NCBI RefSeq assembly: GCF_020524485.1
Contig: NZ_JAIVLF010000003.1
Span: 682,001 to 746,000 of the forward strand
DNA: 64,000 nucleotides
Direction of reading: 5' to 3'
From: Novosphingobium profundi
GTDB taxonomy: Bacteria; Pseudomonadota; Alphaproteobacteria; Sphingomonadales; Sphingomonadaceae
Below are positions 1 to 8,681 of the stretch, piece after piece. A program made the position numbers and the translations under genes. How positions within the stretch are numbered: position 1 is the stretch's first letter; every line of letters starts with the position of its first letter. The notes below the pieces were generated by a model. That model searched no databases. It was given only the letters and a program-made list of their open reading frames with translations, and was not told the origin of the DNA.

Positions 1-1080
1 GAAGTAGGTCGACTGGATGCACGAGACCACCCGGCCCTCCCCATCGGCGGCAGCGAACCAGCAGGTGTCGCCCCACTGCGGGGGCTGCGGCCAGGGCAGC
101 GCTCTTGCGGGGTCGATGCGCGCAGCCAGGGCGTCGAGCGCCTGGGGATCGGCGAGCAGGCCCTGAAAATCGAAATCGGTGAAGGTCAGATCGCCCACGT
201 GTGCATCGCGCAGCAGAAAGGCCTGCTTGGTCGCCTCGACAAGGCTGTGGACGTGATCAAAGCCGTCCGGCGCGTCGGCCTGCAGGCGGTCGAACAGCGC
301 GAGGATCAGGAGCGAGGCGAACCCTTGCGTGGGGGGCGCAGTGTTGAAGAGGCGCGCGCCCGTGATCGGCACCGAGAGAGGCGCGGGGCGGCTCACCGCA
401 TGTGCGGCCAGATCGCCCGCCGAGACCGGACTGCCCAGCGCCGTGAGGTCCTCAGCCAGGCGCGTGGCCAGCGAACCTGTGTAGAAACTCGCCAATCCCT
501 CGCGCGCGAGCGTGCGCAGCGTTTCGGCGAGCGCAGGCTGGCGCAGCACGTCGCCCTCGGCGAGCGGGCGGCCTTCGGGCTCGAAGATGTCGGCATAGGC
601 CCCGGGCTGGCTACGCAGTTCCTCGCCCTTGGTCTGCGCAATCCCTGCCCCGCCTGCGGTCACCGCAACGCCGGTTTCGGCATGGACGATGGCATCGCGC
701 AGCAGACGATCGAGCGGCAAGATGCAGGCCGGGTCGGCCAGCGCCGCCTCCCAGGCCGAGACCGTGCCCGCCACCGTGTTCGCCGCCAGAGGTCCGCGCT
801 GGGGCACTGCATCAAGCCCTGCGTAGAGGGACAGGTCCGCGCTGGCCGCCGCCGCGCCCACGCCGTGGATCGCGTGGAGCCGCCCGTCGGGCTCGCGGAT
901 CAGCCAGAAGCCATCCCCGCCGATCCCGGTCATGTGCGGATAGACCGCGCTCAGCGTTGCGGCGATGGCGACGCAGGCCTCCACCGCCGTTCCCCCCTCG
1001 GCGAGCACGTCGCGGCCCGCCTGCGCGGCGAGGTGGTGTGGGGCGGTGGCGATGCCATTTTGCGCGGTGACGGTCTGCAT
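1..1080 (-). CDS. gamma-glutamyltransferase family Ntn-hydrolase, HpxW (oxamate amidohydrolase)-like, partial
   Basis: The reading frame runs off the left window edge; 360 residues from the ATG at 1080 are visible. The N-terminal part is typical of the GGT family (AAQAGRDVLAEGGTAVEA, then MTGIGGDGFW). Near the edge lies the autoprocessing site: GDT followed by C-W, so Thr339 is the likely nucleophile, where classical GGTs have T-T-H. About 170 residues of the small subunit are missing. No signal peptide is visible, which is unusual for true periplasmic GGT and fits the cytosolic oxamate amidohydrolase HpxW of the Klebsiella hpx purine pathway. It is the last visible gene of a five-gene operon, 17 nt after the nucleosidase. 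The family is certain; the HpxW role is inferred from the AtzG/AtzE and purine permease neighbours. Confidence 0.8.
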   Translation of the reverse strand, partial: MQTVTAQNGIATAPHHLAAQAGRDVLAEGGTAVEACVAIAATLSAVYPHMTGIGGDGFWLIREPDGRLHAIHGVGAAAASADLSLYAGLDAVPQRGPLAANTVAGTVSAWEAALADPACILPLDRLLRDAIVHAETGVAVTAGGAGIAQTKGEELRSQPGAYADIFEPEGRPLAEGDVLRQPALAETLRTLAREGLASFYTGSLATRLAEDLTALGSPVSAGDLAAHAVSRPAPLSVPITGARLFNTAPPTQGFASLLILALFDRLQADAPDGFDHVHSLVEATKQAFLLRDAHVGDLTFTDFDFQGLLADPQALDALAARIDPARALPWPQPPQWGDTCWFAAADGEGRVVSCIQSTYF

Positions 1081-1097
1081 GGGTTTGGGCCTTCTGT

Positions 1098-2024
1098 TCA
1101 GTCCGGAAGCGCGGCGAGGAATGCGCGCACGACATGCGCAGAATTGACAGACGCGAGCGCCATGAAGGTATTCATCTGGTTCTCGCCATCATCGCCGCCA
1201 GCAAGGTCCGACAGGCTGCGAAAGACGATGGCGGGCACCTCGTTGGCATAGGCGACCTGCACCACGGCGGCGCTCTCCATGTCGACGACACGCGCCCCCC
1301 AGGCGGCCTGAAGGTACTCGCGAAATTCCTTGTTGTCGGCAAAGACACCTGCGCTCACGCCCGTGCCGCCGACCACCACCTTGGGCTCTTCGACGAGGCA
1401 GTGCGGTCCGCTCGCCGTACCCGAAGGCCCGGTACAGCGCTGTAAGGAGATGCGTGCGGTCACGTCTTCAGCAAGCTGCAGCAGTGCAGGGTCCGCACCC
1501 AACGTATAATGGCGCACCGGGGCCTCGCTCGCGTTGCCCACGCGCACGCCGCGCGGGAACATCATCTCCCAGTTGGCGGGTGCCTGCGCATCGACCGGCT
1601 CGGGCGTCACCCAGCCCTCGCCGGTGCGGCGCGCGAAGGAGACTTCGAGGTACTGCGCCCAGTCCTTGGCGACCACCACATCGCCGATCGAAAGCTCCGG
1701 GTCGACCCCGCCCGCAATCCCGGAAAAGACGATGCGCTTCACCTTGAACCGGTCGAGCACAAGCTGGGTGTTCATCGCTGCGTTGACCATGCTCACCCCG
1801 CTCTGCATCAGCACCACGGGCTTTCCTTCCAGCGTTCCGGCCAGGAAGGTGAGGCCATTGGCGCTGTATTCGCGCGGCTCGGCAATGGCCGGGGCGAGCG
1901 CGTCCCATTCGGGCGCAAAGGCGGTCATCACCACCGTGCGCGGGGTCGTGTCGAAGGGCTCGGCCAGCGCGGGGGCAGAGACAAGCGCAAGCGCAGTAGC
2001 AAGAAGAGACATGGCACGGCGCAT
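1098..2024 (-). CDS. periplasmic 5'-methylthioadenosine/S-adenosylhomocysteine nucleosidase-like protein
   Basis: 308 residues. The family is PNP/UDP phosphorylase-like (MTAN). Visible motifs are SGIAGGVDP near residue 101, VDMESAAV with the substrate-binding Glu250, and RSLSDLAGG with the catalytic Asp273. A signal peptide (RRAMSLLATALALVSAPALA) makes it periplasmic, unlike the cytosolic MTAN of central metabolism; a roughly 45-residue insertion before VVVGG is also unusual. The start at 2024 overlaps the permease stop as TGATG, so translation is probably coupled. Next to a purine base permease it plausibly releases free bases from nucleosides outside the inner membrane. The substrate is inferred from context. 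Confidence 0.82.
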   Translation of the reverse strand: MRRAMSLLATALALVSAPALAEPFDTTPRTVVMTAFAPEWDALAPAIAEPREYSANGLTFLAGTLEGKPVVLMQSGVSMVNAAMNTQLVLDRFKVKRIVFSGIAGGVDPELSIGDVVVAKDWAQYLEVSFARRTGEGWVTPEPVDAQAPANWEMMFPRGVRVGNASEAPVRHYTLGADPALLQLAEDVTARISLQRCTGPSGTASGPHCLVEEPKVVVGGTGVSAGVFADNKEFREYLQAAWGARVVDMESAAVVQVAYANEVPAIVFRSLSDLAGGDDGENQMNTFMALASVNSAHVVRAFLAALPD

Positions 2025-3388
2025 CAGGCAGCTCCCATCCAGATGAAGCGGGCAACGAAAAGCGCGGCGAGAACCAGCAGGAAAAGGTCGCTCTTGCCGA
2101 AGGTTCCCCGCACGATCTTGAGCACCGCATGGGCGGTGATCCCGAAGGCAAGGCCATTGGCAATCGAGAAAGTGAAGGGGATCATCGCGACGGTCAGAAA
2201 GGCCGGGATCGCGCAGAGCGGGTCCTCCCATTCGACCTCGGTCAGAGGCAGGCACATCATGCCGCCCACGATGATGAGCGCAGGCGCGGTCGCGGCAAGC
2301 GGAATGAGCTGCGCGTAAGGCGCCACGAACATCATCGCGAGGAACAGCAGGCCGGTGACAATGGCGGTGAGGCCCGTGCGCCCGCCCACCTGCACGCCCG
2401 ATGCGCTCTCGACGTAGCTCGTCACCGTGCTCGTGCCCGCCATCGAGCCGACCATGGTCGCCACCGCATCGGTGACGAGAATGCGGTTGAGACGCGGGAT
2501 CTTTCCGTCCGAACCGATCAGCCCCGCGCGCTTGGTAACCGCGACCAGCGTGCCGATGTTGTCGAACAGGTCGACAAAGAGGAAGACGAAGAGCACTTCG
2601 AGAAGACCAAGGCCATGCTGGCCTTCGGAGCCGAACACCCCGCCCAGGTCCAGCTGGAACAGCGTGCCTGTCATCGCCTCGAGCGAATAGGGCTCGGGCG
2701 TGAAGCTGACGAGGCCGAAAACCCAGCCCAGCACCGTCGTCGCGACAATCCCGATCAGCATGGCGCCGCGCACGTTCCAGGCGCTGAGCCCGCCGATCAG
2801 GACCAGCCCGAAGAGCGCGAGCGCGGGCGCAGGCTGGCGCAGGTCGCCCAGCGCCACGAACGTCGCCGGGTTGGCAACGACAATGCCGGAATCGCGCAGG
2901 CCAATGAAACCGATGAAAAGGCCGATACCGCCCGCCACTGCGGCAAAGAGATACTGCGGGATCGAGTGGACGATCAGCTGGCGAATGCCGGTCAGCGTCA
3001 GGACAAGAAAAGCCACGCCCGAGATGAACACGCAGCCCAGCGCCACCTGCCAGGGCACCCCCATCTGCTGCACCACGGTAAAGCTGAAATAGGCGTTGAG
3101 CCCCATGCCCGGCGCCAGCGCAAGCGGCGTGTTCGAGGTAAAGCCCATCAGGATCGAGGCAAAGGCCGCCGCAAAGCAGGTCGCCGCCGCGACCGCCGCA
3201 ACGGGCATGCCCGCCGTTCCCAGGATCGCGGGATTGACGAGGACGATGTAGGCCATCGTCAGGAAGGTGGTGAACCCGGCCAGTACCTCGGTGCGCGGCG
3301 TGGTGCCGCGCGCGCGCAGTTCAAAGCGGCGTTCCAGCCGTGCGTCCCAGGCGCTGTCCTGCCGGGCCAGCGTCTCAGTTTCACTCAT
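2024..3388 (-). CDS. NCS2/AzgA-family purine base permease
   Basis: 454 residues. The N-terminus, with TEVLAGFTTFLTMAYIVLVNP, is characteristic of the AzgA/PbuG guanine-hypoxanthine-adenine:proton symporters, and NTPLALAPGMGLNAYFSF is the conserved TM3 motif. A dozen or more hydrophobic segments follow. The ATG at 3388 was chosen because it overlaps the amidase stop as ATGA and gives MSETETL; an upstream extension of seven residues is possible but has no support. The nucleosidase downstream overlaps as TGATG. It probably imports purine bases across the inner membrane for the operon's nitrogen-releasing amidohydrolases. Confidence 0.9.
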   Translation of the reverse strand: MSETETLARQDSAWDARLERRFELRARGTTPRTEVLAGFTTFLTMAYIVLVNPAILGTAGMPVAAVAAATCFAAAFASILMGFTSNTPLALAPGMGLNAYFSFTVVQQMGVPWQVALGCVFISGVAFLVLTLTGIRQLIVHSIPQYLFAAVAGGIGLFIGFIGLRDSGIVVANPATFVALGDLRQPAPALALFGLVLIGGLSAWNVRGAMLIGIVATTVLGWVFGLVSFTPEPYSLEAMTGTLFQLDLGGVFGSEGQHGLGLLEVLFVFLFVDLFDNIGTLVAVTKRAGLIGSDGKIPRLNRILVTDAVATMVGSMAGTSTVTSYVESASGVQVGGRTGLTAIVTGLLFLAMMFVAPYAQLIPLAATAPALIIVGGMMCLPLTEVEWEDPLCAIPAFLTVAMIPFTFSIANGLAFGITAHAVLKIVRGTFGKSDLFLLVLAALFVARFIWMGAA

Positions 3389-4755
3389 TGCGTAGTCCCC
3401 TCTTCGCATGTCTCGGCCCCATGGGCCGGCGCGCTCACCCCCGTGAACCCGCGCATTTCCAGCTGGCGTGCCAGCGCGAACAACCTGTTCTCCTCACCCG
3501 GCTTGCCGATCAGCTGAAGGCCGAGCGGCAAGGCACCCGGTCGCTTCAGGGGCACGGCCAGCGAGGGAAAGCCCAGGAACGTGATCGCCTGGGTGTGAAT
3601 GCCAAGATCCGCGCGCGCGGGCCGCATCTCGCCATCGATCTCGATACGCGGATCCTCGATGCGCGGTGCAGTGCAGGGCGTGGCCGGAGCCAGGACCACA
3701 TCGGTGTCCGCCAGCATCGCCGTGACCCTGGCGATATAGTCCGTCCGGAACGCGCGCGCCTCGTCCACGATGGCTTCGGGCAGGAGGGCGCCTGCAATCA
3801 GGCGGTCACGCACTTGCGGATCGTAGTCGAGGGCCTGCTTGGCCAGCGCGGCGCGGTGGAGCGTGCCGCCCTCATACGCGGTGATCAAAAACGCCGCCGA
3901 GCGCGCCCGTCCGATTTCGGGGATCTCCAGCGAGGCCCCCTCACCCGCGATGGCGTCCATCGCAGCCAGCTGGTCGGGATCGGCATTCATCCGGAAGCGC
4001 CCGCCCAGCCGGGCAACACGCAGGTCCGCGCGCGTCTCGGACACCATCGGCTCCCCGCGCAGCACCGCCCAGACGCAAGCCATGTCCTCGACCGACGTCG
4101 TGAAAGGCCCGACATCGTCGAAGCTTTCGGCAAACGGAAAGACCCCGTCCAGCGGCAGCGCGGTGTGGGTGGGCTTCAGGCCATAGAGCCCGGTGAGGCT
4201 CGCGGGCACGCGCACCGAGCCATTGGTGTCCGATCCCAGCGCCAGCGGCATGAGCCCGGCCGCCACCACGGCCGCCGAGCCACCCGAAGAGCCGCCCGCC
4301 AGCCGCGCGAGGTCATGCGGGTTGCGCGTGGTGCCATAGGCCGCGTTGATGGTCGCAAACCCATAGGCGAACTCATCCATGTTGAGCGTGGCGACAAGCA
4401 CCGCGCCCGCCGCCTTCAGGCGCGCCACGGCCTTGGCATCGCGCGGCGCAGGCGGCGCATCGGCGTAGACGCGCGAGCCTGCCGTGGTCGGCAGTCCGGC
4501 AACGTCGAATAGGTCCTTCACCCCGTAGGGCACGCCCGCCAGCGGCCCCGGGTCCTCGCCCGCCGCGATCCGGGCATCGACGGCGTCCGCCTCGCCGCGT
4601 GCGCGTTCGGCCAGAAGCTGGGTCACCGCGACCAGCGGCGCGGCCCGTGCCTCGATATCGGCAAGGCAGCCTTCAAGGACCGCGCGGGCCGTCACCTCGC
4701 GCGCCCGTACCGCCCGGGCGATGTCGCAGGCCGACCTGCGGTGCCAGAGGGTCAT
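3385..4755 (-). CDS. AtzE/HpxY-like amidohydrolase (amidase signature family)
   Basis: 456 residues, the usual length for the AtzE branch of amidase-signature enzymes. The catalytic triad is visible: Lys80 in GVKDLFDV, cis-Ser156 in GGSSGGSA, and nucleophile Ser180 in GSDTNGS. AtzE (biuret hydrolase) and its HpxY relatives work as a complex with a small GatC-like subunit, AtzG/HpxX, and exactly such a gene lies immediately upstream with an ATGA overlap. Next to a purine permease and an HpxW-like enzyme, the likely substrate is a ureide or oxalurate-type amide rather than a herbicide intermediate. The family is secure; the substrate is inferred. Confidence 0.85.
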   Translation of the reverse strand: MTLWHRRSACDIARAVRAREVTARAVLEGCLADIEARAAPLVAVTQLLAERARGEADAVDARIAAGEDPGPLAGVPYGVKDLFDVAGLPTTAGSRVYADAPPAPRDAKAVARLKAAGAVLVATLNMDEFAYGFATINAAYGTTRNPHDLARLAGGSSGGSAAVVAAGLMPLALGSDTNGSVRVPASLTGLYGLKPTHTALPLDGVFPFAESFDDVGPFTTSVEDMACVWAVLRGEPMVSETRADLRVARLGGRFRMNADPDQLAAMDAIAGEGASLEIPEIGRARSAAFLITAYEGGTLHRAALAKQALDYDPQVRDRLIAGALLPEAIVDEARAFRTDYIARVTAMLADTDVVLAPATPCTAPRIEDPRIEIDGEMRPARADLGIHTQAITFLGFPSLAVPLKRPGALPLGLQLIGKPGEENRLFALARQLEMRGFTGVSAPAHGAETCEEGTTQ

Positions 4756-4934
4756 TCCCCGTCCTCTCCGCGCATCCGGCGCACATGGCTCTCGAGCAGC
4801 TCCAGGTTGGCCTCCACGCCGGAACGGCACGCCTGCGGTATTGGCAGTCCGACAGCGGCGGCTGCGGCATCGATGGCCGCGCGCGAACGCGGGACGGCAG
4901 CGCCGCCGGGCCGGGTCGGGGAGGGCGTGGTCAT
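4752..4934 (-). CDS. AtzG/HpxX-like small subunit (DUF4089-type)
   Basis: 60 residues with an N-terminal TPSPTRPGG tail, then an Ala-rich helix (AAIDAAAAAVGLPIP) and a second helix (GVEANLELLESHVRRM). This is the two-helix GatC-like pattern of AtzG, the partner that stabilises AtzE amidases. The stop overlaps the AtzE-like start as ATGA, so the two would be made in equal amounts. It is the first gene of the operon and faces a 530-nt divergent promoter region. It is recognised from size, position and pattern. Confidence 0.75.
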   Translation of the reverse strand: MTTPSPTRPGGAAVPRSRAAIDAAAAAVGLPIPQACRSGVEANLELLESHVRRMRGEDGE

Positions 4935-5464
4935 GCGGCCTTATCTCCTGCCGGGGCGACGCGCACAGTGCGCGCCGACACGGGACGGCACGTGCCAAGC
5001 CCCTGTGCAACCACGCGATCATGCCCCGTCGCAGCCCTGCGGGCAACGGGCCAATTGACCCTTCCTGCCCGAGGTCGGCGCAAGAGGGAGCGCGGATCGG
5101 GTCCGATCCGGAAGAAAGGGAAGGCGCGGCGCATGTCCCCCTCCTGCCTGCCGCCACCCTATCTAGCAAACGCAATGATCTGGACAGATCGTTGCAAAAA
5201 AGAGCGCACCCACTTCTACGGCACCGTAGGCTCTCTAATTTTCGCAACACCTTGTAAAATTCATTGCATTTGCTTGCACATTTATGCGCCACTAGCCCTA
5301 CGCACGAATAACATGGAACAACAGTCCGAGACCGTGAGGAAATACACGGAAATAGAGGACGTAAAGACGACCTAAATGGGGCGAGGACAACTGAAAGGGA
5401 GAGCAGAACATTTCGGCCGCGCCAGACAGGGACGGCGCGCCGGGGCATTCATGAGGGGGTTGAT
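4935..5464. promoter_or_regulatory. divergent intergenic region between purine operon and TonB receptor
   Basis: This 530-nt stretch has no convincing gene. It separates the minus-strand AtzG-AtzE-permease operon from the plus-strand TonB receptor. The part from about 5150 to 5400 is AT-richer than its surroundings and presumably holds both promoters. It contains an imperfect palindrome (5172-5195), listed separately. A GGGGG tract at about 5455-5459 is the likely ribosome site for the receptor. Confidence 0.5.
5172..5195. promoter_or_regulatory. imperfect palindrome, possible operator
   Basis: GCAATGATC - 6 nt - GATCGTTGC: two 9-nt arms with one mismatch, 24 nt in all, in the AT-rich part of the divergent promoter region. 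The size fits a dimeric repressor such as a GntR or LysR type. No regulator gene adjoins it in this window, so the protein is unknown. Confidence 0.4.
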
Positions 5465-7942
5465 ATGCGGATTTCACGTTGTTTTACAGGCAGGTCTCGC
5501 AGATCTGCAGCGCGCACTCATGTGCTTGTCGCAGGCCTTCTGGGCTGCACCGCGCTGAGCACGCCCGCACTCGCGCAGGAGCCGGCAGAGCGCGATCCGG
5601 CCTCCGAGATCGTCGTTACCGGCTCGCTTGACGCATTGCCCGTCGCCGACGTCGGCTCGGTCTTCGGCTTCGACAAGACCATCGTCGAAACCCCGCGTTC
5701 CGCCTCCACCGTCAGCGCCGAGCAGATGGAACGCTTCGGCATCACCGAGATCTATGACCTCGTCGCGCAGTCGCCGGGGACCTTCACCAACTCGTTCTTC
5801 GGCGTAGGCGGTGCGCTCGATATTCGCGGTACGCCCGGCGAAGTGTACTTTCGCGGCGTGCGCCGTCTCGACAACCCGGGCAACTACCCCACCCCGATCG
5901 CGGCGGCGGACCGGGTCGACATCGTGCGTGGTCCCGCCTCACCGATCTACGGACCCTCCAAGACCGGCGGCTACATCAACTTCGTGCCGCGTTCGGCGCG
6001 CGCGCAGGGCGGCGCCTTCATGGCCAGCCCGGAAGGTAAAGTCGGCCTCACGCTGGGCAGCTGGAACAAGACCGACCTCACCGCCCAGATCCGGGGTCCG
6101 GGCCACATCGGCACGCAGGAATTCGGGTACAGCCTCTACGCCGAGGTCGAGGATTCGGGCAGCTACTGGGACAACATGTCCACCAACCAGACGATCCTGC
6201 AGGCCGCCTTCGACACCGACCTGACGCCCGATCTCCGGCTGGAATTCGGCGGCATGTACCACCGCTTCCGCGGCCAGCAGAATGGCGGCTGGAACCGCCT
6301 GACGCAGGACCTGGTCGATGACGGCACCTACATCACCGGCAATGCCATCTCGCTCGACACCGATGGCGACGGGCAGATGTCGGTCGAAGAGATCAATGCG
6401 GCGGTGCCCGGCGGTCTCTCGATCTTCGGCGGCTTTGCCTGCGGGGGCGGCGTGTTCCCGGATTCGATCACCGATGCCTGCTACACCTCCAGCCCCAACA
6501 ACCTGCTCAACCTCCAGAACACCGGCACCACCACGCTCAGCCGACGCAAGACGCTGACCGGCAAGGACGACCGGCTCGACAACAACGCGACCACGCTCTA
6601 CGCCGACCTCATCTGGACGGGTCCCGGCGACATCGAGATCAAGAACCAGGCCTTCTACGACAGCTACGAGAACATCAACGAGAACGCCTACGGCTTCTCG
6701 CAGCTGCACGATTCCTGGGTCTTCGAGGACAAGATCGTCGTCTCCAAGACTTTCGAGTCGAGCGCGGGCACGTTCGCCTTCCAGCTCTCCCCCTCGATCC
6801 GCTACACCAGCTTCGAACACGGGGAGGACTTCAACTACGAGTACTTCCACCGCGTCGACCTGACGCAGGGCTACGACCCGGCCAGCGATCGCCTGCTCTC
6901 GACCGAGTGCGACTGCAACTACACCTCCTACGTCGATGGACACTACACCGACGTCGCCTTTGCCGCGCTGACCGACCTCGACTTCGCCTTCGGCCTCGAT
7001 GTCACGCTGGGCGCGCGCTACGACCATGTGAAGGCCAAGTCGACCTCGGACATCGGCCGCATGGAAGCCGCCCAGGTTGCATCCGACCGCGCCGATGGCA
7101 TCCCCGACAGCGCTTCGGGCAGCAAGGGCGCCTGGTCCTGGTCGGCCAGCGCCAACTACAAGCTCCCACTCGGCCTCGTCCCCTACGCCACGATTGCGCG
7201 CCAGTCGGTCGTGATCGCGGGGCAAGGCGCGGACATCGCGGTCTCGAACATCGCGGGCGACACCTTCATCACCGCATCCAAGCTCTACGAAGGCGGTATC
7301 AAGGGATCGTGGCTCGACGACACGCTCTACGCCGCGATCTCGGTCTACAAGCAGGAGCGTACCGACTACAACGCGCAGTCGAGCACGGTGAACCAGGCGG
7401 TCGAGACCAAGGGCCTGGAGGCCGAACTGCGCTGGGCGGTGGACGAGCACCTGCTCATCACCGGTGCCTATACGCGCACCAAGGTATATAACCTCACTTT
7501 CTACGAAGCGGGCAGCACCTTCAGCTTCCTGGGCATGGAAGACCTCATCAATGTCGAGGACCAGACGCTGCACCTGGGCGGCCAGCCCGGCGGCCTGATC
7601 CCCATCAATTCGAAGAGCGATTCGCGCCGCGCCGGCATTCCCACCAACCTCTACGCGCTGACCGCCACCTACGCCTTCGACAATGGCCTTGCCTTTGCGG
7701 GCAGCATGGTCGCGGTGGACTCGGTCTACTCGGGCCAGTCACAGGCGGTGCGCCTGCCCGCCTACACGCTGTTCGATGCCAGCGCGTCGTACAGCACGGG
7801 GCCCTGGGACCTGCGCGTCGTGGTCAAGAACGTGACCAACGAGAAGTACTTCCGCGCCAACTTTACCGAACTGTTCGGCTCGACCATCGCGCTGCCCGAA
7901 CGTCCGCGCAGCGTCCAGGCGACGCTGTCCTACAACTTCTGA
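5465..7942 (+). CDS. TonB-dependent outer-membrane receptor with an EF-hand-like loop
   Basis: 825 residues. It has a long signal peptide ending STPALAQ, a plug domain starting near EIVVTG (residue 48) with DIRGTPGEVYFRGVRR and DRVDIVRGPASPIYG, and a 22-strand barrel ending in the aromatic C-terminus TLSYNF. Residues 298-309 (DTDGDGQMSVEE) form a canonical EF-hand calcium loop in what should be an extracellular or plug-proximal loop. The gene is divergent from the purine operon and 80 nt upstream of a NUP-family gene, so a purine-related ligand is possible, but nothing in the sequence fixes the substrate. Confidence 0.92.
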   Translation: MRISRCFTGRSRRSAARTHVLVAGLLGCTALSTPALAQEPAERDPASEIVVTGSLDALPVADVGSVFGFDKTIVETPRSASTVSAEQMERFGITEIYDLVAQSPGTFTNSFFGVGGALDIRGTPGEVYFRGVRRLDNPGNYPTPIAAADRVDIVRGPASPIYGPSKTGGYINFVPRSARAQGGAFMASPEGKVGLTLGSWNKTDLTAQIRGPGHIGTQEFGYSLYAEVEDSGSYWDNMSTNQTILQAAFDTDLTPDLRLEFGGMYHRFRGQQNGGWNRLTQDLVDDGTYITGNAISLDTDGDGQMSVEEINAAVPGGLSIFGGFACGGGVFPDSITDACYTSSPNNLLNLQNTGTTTLSRRKTLTGKDDRLDNNATTLYADLIWTGPGDIEIKNQAFYDSYENINENAYGFSQLHDSWVFEDKIVVSKTFESSAGTFAFQLSPSIRYTSFEHGEDFNYEYFHRVDLTQGYDPASDRLLSTECDCNYTSYVDGHYTDVAFAALTDLDFAFGLDVTLGARYDHVKAKSTSDIGRMEAAQVASDRADGIPDSASGSKGAWSWSASANYKLPLGLVPYATIARQSVVIAGQGADIAVSNIAGDTFITASKLYEGGIKGSWLDDTLYAAISVYKQERTDYNAQSSTVNQAVETKGLEAELRWAVDEHLLITGAYTRTKVYNLTFYEAGSTFSFLGMEDLINVEDQTLHLGGQPGGLIPINSKSDSRRAGIPTNLYALTATYAFDNGLAFAGSMVAVDSVYSGQSQAVRLPAYTLFDASASYSTGPWDLRVVVKNVTNEKYFRANFTELFGSTIALPERPRSVQATLSYNF

Positions 7943-7952
7943 CGCTCCCCCA

Positions 7953-7994
7953 GGCGCAGGGACGAAGCTCCCCCCACGGCACCGTCCCTGCGCC
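7953..7994 (+). terminator. stem-loop after TonB receptor
   Basis: The arms GGCGCAGGGACG and CGTCCCTGCGCC form a 12-bp stem around an 18-nt loop, 11 nt after the receptor stop. There is no T tract, so it may attenuate rather than fully stop transcription into the NUP-like gene at 8023. Confidence 0.5.
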
Positions 7995-8022
7995 GCACCT
8001 TCTCACACAGACGCGACCTAGC

Positions 8023-8664
8023 ATGCGCCTTTCCCCGCTCCGTTCGCGGCGCCCTTCCCGGCTGGGTTTCCTCGCCGCGGCCCTTCTGGCAAGCTGCACG
8101 CTGGCGCCTGCCGCCCAGGCGCAGGACGCCGCCGCCCGTGCCGCCCGCACGCTCGCCTCCTGCAAGCCCGCCGCCCCCTGCGACAGCCCGCTGCCGGTCA
8201 AGGTCGTTGTCGTCTCGCTCTTCGAGATCGCAGCAGAACTCGCCAGCTTTACCGGCTTTCCCAAGGCGCTGGAGCCCCCGCGCGTGCTCGAAAGCGAACA
8301 ACTCTCGGCGATGACCTTCTGGCACGGCGCGCGCCTGACGGACTGGGCCAACCACTGGGTGCCGCAATGGACCGGCGGCAAGGGCAAATTCGTGACCTCG
8401 GCGATGGAGGACACAGGCATCCTTCAGGCCATGACCTACCTCGATGCGGCAGGCCGCGCGGACCGCCACCGGGTGCTGGTACTGCGCGCGGGCTCCAACT
8501 TCACGATGCCCCCGCCCGGCACCGATGCCGCGAGCTACCTCCTGCGCGAAAACGAGGGTTTCGCAGGGCTCGAGGCGGCGGTGGAGAACCTCTACACGGT
8601 GGGTTCGGTGCTGGTCGACGAACTGCTGGGGGACTGGGAGCGGTATTCCGAGACTACGCCCTGA
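8023..8664 (+). CDS. NUP-family (purine nucleoside permease) protein with internal deletion
   Basis: 213 residues with a signal peptide (LAAALLASCTLAPAAQAQ). The first strand VKVVVVSLFE matches the start of the NUP family (PF06516 type), and from LSAMTFWHGARLTDWANHWV to the end (WTGGKGKFVTSAMEDTG, RVLVLRAGSNFTMPPPG, AAVENLYTVG) it matches the family's C-terminal third. Family members usually have about 330-360 residues; some 130 residues between the two parts are absent, without a frameshift. It may be a decayed relic or a shortened periplasmic binding module. It follows the TonB receptor and lies near the purine operon, which fits a nucleoside context. Comparisons are from memory of the family. 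Confidence 0.7.
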   Translation: MRLSPLRSRRPSRLGFLAAALLASCTLAPAAQAQDAAARAARTLASCKPAAPCDSPLPVKVVVVSLFEIAAELASFTGFPKALEPPRVLESEQLSAMTFWHGARLTDWANHWVPQWTGGKGKFVTSAMEDTGILQAMTYLDAAGRADRHRVLVLRAGSNFTMPPPGTDAASYLLRENEGFAGLEAAVENLYTVGSVLVDELLGDWERYSETTP

Positions 8665-8681
8665 AGAAAGTAAAAGAGTTT

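Noticed and set aside
199..1251. Long plus-strand open frame opposite the GGT-like gene
   Set aside because: Arg/Ala/Gly-rich shadow of a GC-rich gene; the opposite strand has clear family motifs.
2129..3517. 462-codon plus-strand open frame opposite the AzgA permease
   Set aside because: Composition dominated by Arg, His, Asp and Glu without family motifs; a mirror frame of the permease.
5939..7573. 544-codon minus-strand open frame inside the TonB receptor
   Set aside because: Mirror frame of the receptor barrel, no ribosome site or family resemblance.
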